A stretch of 5,154 nt of DNA from UBA5018 sp044375975. Lineage in GTDB: Bacteria; Cyanobacteriota; Cyanobacteriia; PCC-6307; Cyanobiaceae. Both the position numbers and the translations under genes were made by a program. Below, one piece after another: positions 1-5,113 of this stretch (position 1 is the stretch's first letter; every line of letters starts with the position of its first letter). The DNA is taken from assembly GCA_044375975.1 (NCBI GenBank), contig JBILLQ010000110.1:1-5154 (forward strand). The letters are read 5' to 3'. The notes under the pieces are model-generated. The model saw only the letters and a program-made list of their open reading frames with translations, did not search any database and had not been told where the DNA came from.

Positions 1-186
1 TATCAGGTTTCACCCATCCAGTCGGGTGGGATTAAAGATCAGCAGAAAGTGGCAGATACTTTTGCCAGGTTGAAATTGATACCAGAGCCGATTCGTGTTA
101 ACGATATCGTTGTAAATGTTGGCTATTCACAGCCACGCCCCAGGCCGTTTAACAACCTGGGGCTCGCCCGAGCCCATTCTCCCTAA
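1..186 (+). CDS. ABC transporter substrate-binding protein, SsuA/TauA-like, C-terminal end (partial)
   Basis: Frame 1 is open from the window edge to a TAA at 184-186 and gives 61 residues; the start lies outside the window. The segment QQKVADTFARLKLIPEPIRV (residues 15-34) matches the typical C-terminal helix and tail of periplasmic binding proteins for aliphatic sulfonates, taurine or nitrate-like solutes (pattern: xxQQxVADxFxxLxLIPxPIxVxDxVW). Such proteins capture the solute in the periplasm and deliver it to an inner-membrane permease. The exact substrate cannot be told from this tail. After the expected end (around NDIVVNVG, residues 35-42) there are about 19 extra residues rich in Pro and Arg, encoded by a segment that contains two overlapping inverted repeats. 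This suggests either a natural lineage-specific tail or reading into former 3'-UTR. The coding stretch is less GC-rich than the downstream operon. Family assignment is fairly sure; substrate is unknown. Confidence 0.68.
   Translation, partial: YQVSPIQSGGIKDQQKVADTFARLKLIPEPIRVNDIVVNVGYSQPRPRPFNNLGLARAHSP
137..175 (+). terminator. Overlapping GC-rich hairpins at the end of the ABC transporter gene
   Basis: GCCCCAGG (137-144) pairs perfectly with CCTGGGGC (156-163) around an 11-nt loop. A second stem, GGGCTC (160-165) with GAGCCC (170-175), shares bases 160-163 with the first, so both cannot form at once. Both lie just before the TAA at 184-186. No U-run follows, so this is not a canonical intrinsic terminator. 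It may be a 3'-end stability or attenuation structure, or chance within GC-rich codons. Confidence 0.3.
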
Positions 187-206
187 AACCACCTGTCTAT
201 AGTAAA

Positions 207-236
207 TTGGTGCTTTTTATCGGGAAAAAACACTAA
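207..236. terminator. AT-rich hairpin after the ABC transporter gene, possible terminator
   Basis: Arms TTGGTGCTTTTT (207-218) and AAAAAACACTAA (225-236) pair in 10 of 12 positions with one additional G-U pair, around the 6-nt loop ATCGGG. The hairpin begins 21 bp after the TAA of the upstream gene. Its T-run lies inside the stem rather than after it, so it is a weak terminator candidate that could act in either direction. Confidence 0.25.
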
Positions 237-461
237 ATCACGAGGTTATTAGCAGTCGCTTCCCCCAGGCCAGTCCGTTCCAATTGTTTCGGGCTTGCCT
301 CACCCAGCAAGGTATATGCCTTTAGTTGGACAGCTCTGCCCAGGGAGATTTTTCGGCCGGAGCACAAGTTATTTGAGCAGCAGGCATCCAGGGCTGAATT
401 AGGAACTGCTACTAAAGACATAGGCCTTGGCGAGCGAGTGTGGGTGTCTTTGCGTAAAGAA

Positions 462-541
462 ACTCTCGATGGACAATTTTTCCAGCTTCCCTGAGGAATC
501 CCTGGAAAACCGCCATTCCTGCGACGCAGCTAGTCGAGAGT
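462..541. ncRNA. Candidate structured RNA, three-way junction fold
   Basis: A closing stem of 8 perfect pairs, ACTCTCGA (462-469) with TCGAGAGT (534-541), encloses two further hairpins. The first is TTTTCCAG (478-485) with CTGGAAAA (502-509), 8 perfect pairs, capped by TTCC (487-490) with GGAA (495-498) and a CTGA tetraloop. The second is CTGC (519-522) with GCAG (526-529). Together they make a compact three-way junction. It resembles no RNA family I can name; it is not a tRNA. No clear promoter or terminator was found for it, and the strand is undetermined because both strands can fold. This is a paper fold without a computed energy. Confidence 0.25.
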
Positions 542-632
542 CATTGCGCTATCAGGACTGCGTTGATCATGGCTTCGGCTTTCCCGAGTCTCCCTAAATT
601 TAGATGAATTTGCTAACAGAAACCCCCGGCCC

Positions 633-669
633 CCTTGCTATAAACAATCTACACGGCAAGCGTATCTCC
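633..669 (+). repeat. 37-bp direct repeat upstream of tldD, copy 1
   Basis: Begins CCTTGCTATAAA and ends CGTATCTCC. It matches copy 2 (676-712) at 30 of 37 positions with no gaps and a period of 43 bp. The two ends are perfectly conserved (12 and 9 bases) while the middle varies. Both copies are preceded by a run of five C (623-627 and 668-672). Confidence 0.75.
636..644 (+). promoter_or_regulatory. Candidate extended -10 promoter, distal, for tldD-tldE-fmt
   Basis: TGCTATAAA fits the extended -10 pattern TGn followed by a TATAAT-like hexamer (TATAAA, 639-644). A recognisable -35 at 17 bp is absent; TTGCTA at 610-615 is 23 bp away and too far. Extended -10 promoters can do without a -35. Predicted transcript start near 651. 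Confidence 0.35.
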
Positions 670-675
670 CCCAAT

Positions 676-712
676 CCTTGCTATAAATCATCTAGGCAGC
701 CAACGTATCTCC
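676..712 (+). repeat. 37-bp direct repeat upstream of tldD, copy 2
   Basis: Second copy of the 37-bp unit, ending 21 bp before the tldD ATG. The conserved ends are CCTTGCTATAAA and CGTATCTCC; seven substitutions lie in the middle. Its closeness to the start codon means it would form the promoter and/or leader of the operon. Confidence 0.75.
679..687 (+). promoter_or_regulatory. Candidate extended -10 promoter, proximal, for tldD-tldE-fmt
   Basis: The second repeat copy carries the same TGCTATAAA (TATAAA at 682-687). No -35 is evident at the standard spacing. Predicted transcript start near 694, giving a leader of about 40 nt before the ATG at 734. Either or both copies may be used. Confidence 0.35.
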
Positions 713-733
713 GAAGCCCTGCCCTTCTCCCCA

Positions 734-2254
734 ATGGTTCCAGAAGCCGCCCCAGTCGCATCCCCAGCCACGGCGCCAGTTGCAGCCCCAATTGCAGCCC
801 CAGCAGCGGCCTCTATATCGGTTGCGGATTACCCCAGCCGCGGCCAGCAGGGCTTCCAGCTGGATGGGGCCTGGCAGCCCCAGCTGGAAGCCCTGCTGGC
901 GGCCGGTCGTGCCGCTGGGGCCGATCTGGTGGAGGTGTTCCTGGAGCGCAAGAACCACCTGGGCGTCCTGGCGGAGCAGGAGCTGATTACCAGCGTTAGC
1001 CCCGCCTTTGGCATGGGCGCCGGCATCCGCGTGTTTCTGGCCGAGCGGGATGGCTTCGTGAGCACCAACGACCTCAGCGAGGCCGGTCTGCGCAGGGCCC
1101 TTGAGCAGGCCTTGGGGATGCTCGGTTTGCAGTACAGCCCCAGCGGCCGCAGCGGCTTTGAGGGTTTGCCGCAGCTGCGTGATTTTGGCGCCGCCAAGGC
1201 CGATTGGCTGGCCCGCTGCCCTGGCCTGGCGGAAGCCACCGCCGTGCTACTCAAGGGCACCGATGCCCTGAAACGCCAAGGTAAGCACCTGCAAGCAAGG
1301 CGCAGCAGCTACGCCCGCGATTGGCAGGAGGTGCTGGTGGCCGCCAGCGACGGCAGCTTTGGCCGCGACATCCGCCTGCATCAATCGATGGGTTTAAACG
1401 TGTTGGCGGCCGATGGCGACCACCGCTCCTCCGTGGGCCGCCGCTACGGCACCTCCGGCCGCCCCGATGACCTGCGGCAGTGGGATGCCCTGGCCTCGGC
1501 CCAGGAGGTGTGCGAAAGCGCTGGCACCATGCTCTATGCCGACTACGTGGAAGCCGGCCAGATGCCGGCGGTGCTGGCCAATCGCTTTGGCGGTGTGATC
1601 TTCCACGAGGCCTGCGGCCACCTGCTGGAAACCACCCAGGTGGAGCGGGGCACCACCCCCTTTGCCGAGCAGGTGGGCGAGTTGATTGCCCACGAGGCCG
1701 TAACCGCCATCGATGAGGGTCACACCGATGGCGCCTTCGGTTCCCTGTGCATGGATGACGAAGGCCTCGAATCGCAGCCCACTGTATTGATCGAGAACGG
1801 AATTTTGAAGCGGTTCCTCAGTGATCGAGCCGGCGAACTGCGCACCGGTCATCCCCGCACTGGTAGCGGTCGCCGCCAGGGCCACAGCTTCGCTGCGGCC
1901 AGCCGCATGCGCAACACCTATATCGCCGCTGGCCCCCATACCCCGGAGCAGCTGATTGCCTCGGTGGATCGGGGTCTCTATTGCAAGGCGATGGGTGGCG
2001 GCAGCGTCGGTCCCACCGGTCAGTTCAACTTCGCCGTGGAAGAGGGCTATCTAATTGAAGACGGCCAGCTCACCAAACCGGTGAAGGGGGCCACCTTGAT
2101 CGGCGCAGCCAAGGAGGTGATGCCCCGCATTTCGATGTGTGCCAATGATTTGGAACTGGCGGCGGGCTTCTGTGGTTCGGTGAGCGGCAGCATTTTTGTA
2201 ACGGTGGGTCAACCCCACATCAAGGTGGATTCGATCACCGTGGGAGGCCGTTGA
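734..2254 (+). CDS. tldD: TldD, zinc metallopeptidase subunit of the TldD/TldE protease
   Basis: The 506-residue product is the catalytic subunit of the heterodimeric TldD/TldE (TldD/PmbA) peptidase, a cytoplasmic enzyme known in E. coli for processing the microcin B17 leader and degrading unfolded CcdA. The zinc motif HEACGH is at residues 291-296 (GGVIFHEACGHLLE), and the distal Cys of the family's zinc site is probably C480 in GFCGSVSG. Other family signatures are ADLVEVFLER (64-72 region), SVSPAFGMGAGIRVF (88-102), MGGGSVGPTG (420-429) and the C-terminal VGQPHIKVDSITVGG. Residues 1 to about 45 are an Ala/Pro-rich extension made partly of tetrapeptide repeats, accounting for the extra length against E. 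coli TldD (481 aa). ATG 734 is the only usable in-frame start before the conserved domain; upstream the frame closes at TAA 641-643 with no ATG, GTG or TTG between. There is no clear Shine-Dalgarno, which is common in cyanobacteria. First gene of a three-gene operon. Confidence 0.95.
   Translation: MVPEAAPVASPATAPVAAPIAAPAAASISVADYPSRGQQGFQLDGAWQPQLEALLAAGRAAGADLVEVFLERKNHLGVLAEQELITSVSPAFGMGAGIRVFLAERDGFVSTNDLSEAGLRRALEQALGMLGLQYSPSGRSGFEGLPQLRDFGAAKADWLARCPGLAEATAVLLKGTDALKRQGKHLQARRSSYARDWQEVLVAASDGSFGRDIRLHQSMGLNVLAADGDHRSSVGRRYGTSGRPDDLRQWDALASAQEVCESAGTMLYADYVEAGQMPAVLANRFGGVIFHEACGHLLETTQVERGTTPFAEQVGELIAHEAVTAIDEGHTDGAFGSLCMDDEGLESQPTVLIENGILKRFLSDRAGELRTGHPRTGSGRRQGHSFAAASRMRNTYIAAGPHTPEQLIASVDRGLYCKAMGGGSVGPTGQFNFAVEEGYLIEDGQLTKPVKGATLIGAAKEVMPRISMCANDLELAAGFCGSVSGSIFVTVGQPHIKVDSITVGGR
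740..811 (+). repeat. Six tandem 12-bp coding repeats in the tldD 5' end
   Basis: Six in-frame 12-bp units, each starting with CCA, run from 740 to 811 and encode PEAA, PVAS, PATA, PVAA, PIAA and PAAA. Units 3 to 5 are nearest to each other (CCAGTTGCAGCC against CCAATTGCAGCC differ at one base). The array forms most of the poorly conserved N-terminal extension of TldD. Confidence 0.7.
843..900. repeat. Perfect 21-bp inverted repeat inside tldD
   Basis: The arm at 843-863 is the exact reverse complement of the arm at 880-900 (21 pairs), separated by a 16-nt loop (864-879). The core of the left arm is CCAGCAGGGCTTCCAGCTGG and of the right arm CCAGCTGGAAGCCCTGCTGG. It encodes residues from about G37 to A56, the junction between the repeat-rich extension and the conserved TldD domain. 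In mRNA it would be a very stable stem about 110 nt after the start codon. Confidence 0.9.
2242..2247 (+). promoter_or_regulatory. Ribosome binding site that selects the tldE start
   Basis: GGGAGG lies within the last codons of tldD. It is 9 nt from ATG 2257 but only 3 nt from the in-frame TTG at 2251, so it favours the ATG. Its position indicates translational coupling to tldD termination at 2252-2254. Confidence 0.6.
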
Positions 2255-2256
2255 CC

Positions 2257-3819
2257 ATGGCGTCAAGCTACACAAAAGCGGGGAGCACAGCCGCTATCAA
2301 CAGCGAAATCAGCCCAGCCACCCTCTCTTCCCCAGCCAACCCTGCCATGACAATCAACGCTGCCAGGTCAGCGGATATTTCAGCTGGTGTTTCAGCGGAT
2401 ATTCCAGCTGGTAGTTCAGCTGTAACCAGCCAAATTTTCCAGAGCGGCCCCGGGGCCTCTGGTCTCGACGCGCCGGCCCTGCGGGCAACCCTGGAGCGGC
2501 TTGCCGCCGCCGCTGGCATTCGCCAGTGGGATCTGGGGGCCGCCTGCAGCAGCGACACCTCGGTGCAGGTGGATAGGGGGGAGGCCAAGCAGATGAAGGG
2601 AGCCCAACGCAGCTCGATCACCCTGCGGGTGTGGAATGCAGATGGTTTGGTGGGCATCACCAGCACATCAGATTTATCCGAGAGCGGCCTGGAGCGGGCC
2701 CTGGGCGGCGCAAAAGAGGCGGCCAGTTTCGGCAATGCCGCAGACACCCCTCAATTTTCTCCCCTGGCCACCGCTGCCTTGCAGCCCCTGGAACAGCCGC
2801 TGCAGGAACCGCTCGGCATCCTCAAATTGTTGGCAACCCTGCGGGATGCGGAGGCCCAGCTGTTGGGGCGCCACCCGGCCATTGGCACCGTGCCCTACAA
2901 CGGCCTGGCCGAGCGGATCAGTGAGCACATCTACCTGAACAGCGAAGGGGCCTGTCGTCAACAGCTGCAGAGCACTGCGAGCATTTACTTATATGCCAGG
3001 GCGGAACAGGAGGGTCGCAAGCCCCGCAGCGCCGGCGCTATGCGGTTGGCCTATGGCGCTGCGGCGCTAGACCTGGCCGGCTGCATCGATGAGGCGGCCG
3101 AGCTCACCATCAGCCACCTCGACTACGCGCCAATCAGCACGGGTCGCTACACCTGTGTGTTCAGTCCGGAGGCGTTTCTCGATTTGATTTCAGCCTTCAG
3201 CAGCATGTTCAATGCCCGTGCCGTGCTCGATGGCGTCAGCCTGAGCAACCGCGAAAGCCTTGGCCAGTCGCTGGCAGTGCCCTTTTTCAACCTGCAAGAC
3301 AACGGGCTGCATCCGGGCAATATCGGCGCCAGGAGCTTCGATGGCGAGGGAACCCCGATCCAGCGGCTCAGCCTGGTGGAGGCAGGTGTGCTGAGCAACT
3401 TTCTCCACTCAGAAGCCACCGCCCGGGCCTTTGGGGTGGCCCCCAGCGGCCATGCCGGACTCGGCGCCAAAGTTTCCGTGGGGCCCAATTGGTTGGAGAT
3501 CGGCCCCACACCGGGCAGCGGTGGCGGCCAGCAGGGGCTGAATCGCTATGCCAGTGGCAACGGCGCGATCGTGTGGATCGATTCCCTATCAGCACTGCAT
3601 GCCGGCGTAAAGGCCAGCCAGGGGAGCTTTTCGCTGCCTTTTGATGGCTGGTTGGTGAAGGATGGCGAGCGGCGCTCAATCGAGGCGGCCACCGTGGCCG
3701 GCGACATCCGCAGCCTGCTGAATGGCATCGTTGGTTTCGAAGGCGAGGCCAAGGTGAGCCCCGATGGCCTCTGTCCCCACGTGTGGGTGGAGGGTCTCTC
3801 AATCACCGGCGAGGCCTGA
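2257..3819 (+). CDS. pmbA: TldE/PmbA, non-catalytic partner subunit of the TldD/TldE protease
   Basis: The 520-residue product belongs to the TldD/PmbA family and pairs with TldD in the heterodimeric peptidase. It has no HExxxH motif; the corresponding region reads DLISAFSSMFNARAVLDG (from residue 309), as expected for the TldE subunit, which shapes the chamber but binds no zinc. Conserved stretches include TSVQVDRGEAKQMKGAQRSS (101-120), GITSTSDLSESGLERAL (about 133-149), and the C-terminal GIVGFEGEAKVSPDGLCPHV segment. Residues 1 to about 70 are a low-complexity Ala/Ser-rich extension with an internal octapeptide repeat; E. coli PmbA is about 450 aa, so the extension explains the excess. 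ATG 2257 is preferred over TTG 2251 because of ribosome-binding-site spacing; ATG 2347 is a further in-frame possibility that would remove part of the extension. The gene follows tldD with a 2-bp gap and precedes fmt by 11 bp, consistent with one transcript. Confidence 0.93.
   Translation: MASSYTKAGSTAAINSEISPATLSSPANPAMTINAARSADISAGVSADIPAGSSAVTSQIFQSGPGASGLDAPALRATLERLAAAAGIRQWDLGAACSSDTSVQVDRGEAKQMKGAQRSSITLRVWNADGLVGITSTSDLSESGLERALGGAKEAASFGNAADTPQFSPLATAALQPLEQPLQEPLGILKLLATLRDAEAQLLGRHPAIGTVPYNGLAERISEHIYLNSEGACRQQLQSTASIYLYARAEQEGRKPRSAGAMRLAYGAAALDLAGCIDEAAELTISHLDYAPISTGRYTCVFSPEAFLDLISAFSSMFNARAVLDGVSLSNRESLGQSLAVPFFNLQDNGLHPGNIGARSFDGEGTPIQRLSLVEAGVLSNFLHSEATARAFGVAPSGHAGLGAKVSVGPNWLEIGPTPGSGGGQQGLNRYASGNGAIVWIDSLSALHAGVKASQGSFSLPFDGWLVKDGERRSIEAATVAGDIRSLLNGIVGFEGEAKVSPDGLCPHVWVEGLSITGEA
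2368..2415 (+). repeat. Two tandem 24-bp coding repeats in the tldE 5' end
   Basis: Units 2368-2391 and 2392-2415 match at 21 of 24 positions and encode SADISAGV and SADIPAGS; a third, partial unit continues as SAV. They lie in the non-conserved N-terminal extension of TldE (residues 38-53). Confidence 0.75.
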
Positions 3820-3830
3820 TTGAGCAAACC

Positions 3831-4913
3831 ATGAACATCCTGTTCTGGGGCACCCCGGCCTATGCCGTGGCCAGTCTCAATGCCCTGGTGGCCGCCGGCC
3901 ATCGATTGGTGGGGGTGGTGAGCCAACCGGATCGGCGCCGCGGCAGGGGTAAGCAATTGCAGGCCAGCCCGGTGAAAGCCCGCGCCCTGGAGCTGGGCAT
4001 TCCGGTGTTCACACCCGAGCGGATTCGGCGAGATCTGGACTGCCAGGCCCAACTGCGGGAGCTGGCGGCAGATGTTTATGTGGTGGTGGCTTTCGGCCAG
4101 ATCCTGCCGGCGGCGGTGCTCGCTCAGCCGGCCTATGGCTGCTGGAATGGCCACGGTTCGCTGCTACCACGCTGGCGGGGTGCCGGACCGATCCAGTGGT
4201 GCCTGATCGAGGGAGATAGCCAAACTGGCGTGGGCATCATGGCCATGGAGGAGGGCCTGGACACGGGCCCGGTGCTGCTGGAGCAGGCCATCCCCATCGG
4301 CCTGCGCGACAACGCCCAACAGCTGGCCGAACGCCTGGCCAGCCTCACCGGCAGCTTGCTGGTGCAGGCCATGCCGCTGATCGAAGCGGCTGGACCAGGG
4401 CCCGAGGCCGAACGGCTGGCGCGCCTGGGGGTAAGGGCCCAGGGCGAGCAGGGGATCACCTACGCCCGCATGATCAACAAAGACGACTATCAAATCGATT
4501 GGAACGCCTCGGCACTGACCATCCACCGTCAAGTGATGGGTCTTTATCCAGGGGCCCATAGCTTCTGGCGGGGCAAGCGGCTGAAACTGCTGGATAGCGA
4601 ACCGCTGGTGACGCGGTTGGGGTCACAACTCAGCCCGGAAGCCGCAGAGCTAGCCCAGCGCTGGGCAGTATTAAACGCCAACCAGGCAGCGCCAGATTTG
4701 CTTAGCGGTGCGCAGCTAGCGGAATCTGACCAACCCGGCAAAAAGAGTGCCGGCCAAGTGCTGGAGGTGGCAGAAGGAGTGGGGCTGGTGGTAGCCACGG
4801 GTGGATGCCCCCTGCTAATCCGCTCGGCCCAGCTAGAGGGCAAACAGGTAGCCAGCGGCTCGATCCTGCTGCAACAACTAGACCCTGCAGCCGGAGATCA
4901 GCTGAGCCAATAA
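3831..4913 (+). CDS. fmt: Methionyl-tRNA formyltransferase
   Basis: The 360-residue product transfers a formyl group from 10-formyltetrahydrofolate to Met-tRNA(fMet), needed for bacterial translation initiation in the cytoplasm. The N-terminal formyltransferase domain starts MNILFWGTPAYAVASL and continues with VVSQPDRRRGRGKQL (29-43), SPVKARALELGIPVF (46-60) and the active-site loop NGHGSLLPRWRG (106-117). The catalytic N106, H108 and D144 (in EGLDTG) fall at exactly the E. coli numbering. The C-terminal tRNA-binding domain begins around GITYARMINKDDYQIDW (208-224) and ends with PLLIRSAQLEGKQVASG (327-343). The protein is about 45 residues longer than E. coli Fmt (315), mostly an insertion at about 258-308 within the C-terminal domain. 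ATG 3831 is chosen because it places the conserved MNILFWGTP at the start; the in-frame GTG at 3783 would overlap pmbA by 37 bp and add 16 unrelated residues. Third gene of the operon. Confidence 0.97.
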   Translation: MNILFWGTPAYAVASLNALVAAGHRLVGVVSQPDRRRGRGKQLQASPVKARALELGIPVFTPERIRRDLDCQAQLRELAADVYVVVAFGQILPAAVLAQPAYGCWNGHGSLLPRWRGAGPIQWCLIEGDSQTGVGIMAMEEGLDTGPVLLEQAIPIGLRDNAQQLAERLASLTGSLLVQAMPLIEAAGPGPEAERLARLGVRAQGEQGITYARMINKDDYQIDWNASALTIHRQVMGLYPGAHSFWRGKRLKLLDSEPLVTRLGSQLSPEAAELAQRWAVLNANQAAPDLLSGAQLAESDQPGKKSAGQVLEVAEGVGLVVATGGCPLLIRSAQLEGKQVASGSILLQQLDPAAGDQLSQ

Positions 4914-5033
4914 AGTTGGGCCAGTAAAATGAGGGGGGCCAAAAACAGCCTAGCAACAAATATCCCCAGGGCTACAGAGTAACCTTCTGAGCCATTTAAA
5001 TAGCCTGTTGATCCATGCAAATGACAATCATAA
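4914..5033. other. Short spacer between fmt and the insertion sequence
   Basis: These 120 bp are AT-richer than fmt and show no canonical intrinsic terminator for the operon; the only pairing near the stop is a 4-bp GGCC/GGCC. A minus-strand TTG-initiated frame (5020 down to a stop at 4898) encodes about 40 residues with a hydrophobic C-terminal segment and overlaps the end of fmt by 16 bp. It is too weak to call a gene but is described among the findings. Confidence 0.4.
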
Positions 5034-5060
5034 GGGCACCTCGAAAAATCAAAATGACAG

Positions 5061-5088
5061 TTGATTACGGCATGATTTCGGCTATAAT
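5061..5088 (+). promoter_or_regulatory. Sigma70-type promoter reading rightward
   Basis: TTGATT (5061-5066), a 16-nt spacer and a perfect TATAAT (5083-5088). Predicted start near 5095, leaving a leader of about 20 nt before the GTG at 5114. This is the best consensus promoter in the window and probably drives the transposase. Confidence 0.55.
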
Positions 5089-5113
5089 CAGCTGAGCAGT
5101 TTTCAGGTCAGCG

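Larger units (their letters stand above)
187..633. other. Long intergenic region without a convincing gene
   Basis: About 450 bp separate the ABC transporter stop from the repeats ahead of tldD. Base composition is visibly more AT-rich than the operon. The plus strand is broken by stops in all frames. A 62-codon ATG ORF on the minus strand (233-421) has no family I recognise and a weak upstream AAGG, so I do not call it a gene. The region holds the AT-rich hairpin at 207-236 and a three-way-junction fold at 462-541. The 10-mer TCTCCCTAAA occurs at 178-187 and again at 589-598, bracketing most of the region, but no terminal inverted repeats accompany it. The region may be an old gene remnant, a host of a small RNA, or a rearrangement scar beside a mobile-element-affected locus. 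Confidence 0.5.

Noticed and set aside
233..262. ANNLV at the end of the minus-strand ORF, reminiscent of the cyanobacterial tmRNA tag (ANNIV...)
   Set aside because: A stop follows after one more residue, the tag's conserved C-terminal Ala residues are missing, and no tRNA-like domain flanks it.
178..598. Direct repeat TCTCCCTAAA at 178-187 and 589-598 as target duplication of a small mobile element
   Set aside because: The intervening 401 bp have no terminal inverted repeats, and 10-mers recur by chance at a noticeable rate in a window of this size.
604..999. 131-codon plus-strand ORF starting in the leader of tldD
   Set aside because: It runs out of frame through the 37-bp repeats and the tldD start, and its Ser/Pro/Arg-rich, then Gly-rich translation is what a shifted reading of GC-rich repeats gives.
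1394..1939. 181-codon minus-strand ORF antisense to tldD
   Set aside because: It lies wholly inside the conserved tldD coding region; high GC creates long antisense frames, and the translation is Gly/Ala/His-rich without a family pattern.
2251..2259. TTG at 2251 as the tldE start
   Set aside because: It is only 3 nt from GGGAGG, whereas ATG 2257 is 9 nt away and is the better codon.
3783..3831. GTG at 3783 as the fmt start
   Set aside because: The extra 16 residues are not Fmt-like and would overlap pmbA; the family begins at MNILFWGTP (ATG 3831).
3546..4154. 202-codon minus-strand ORF across the pmbA-fmt junction
   Set aside because: It is a shadow of two well-supported genes, including the Fmt active-site codons, and shows no recognisable domain.
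4914..4945. Intrinsic terminator just after fmt
   Set aside because: Only GGCC pairs with GGCC across a long loop, and A rather than T residues follow on the transcribed sense strand.
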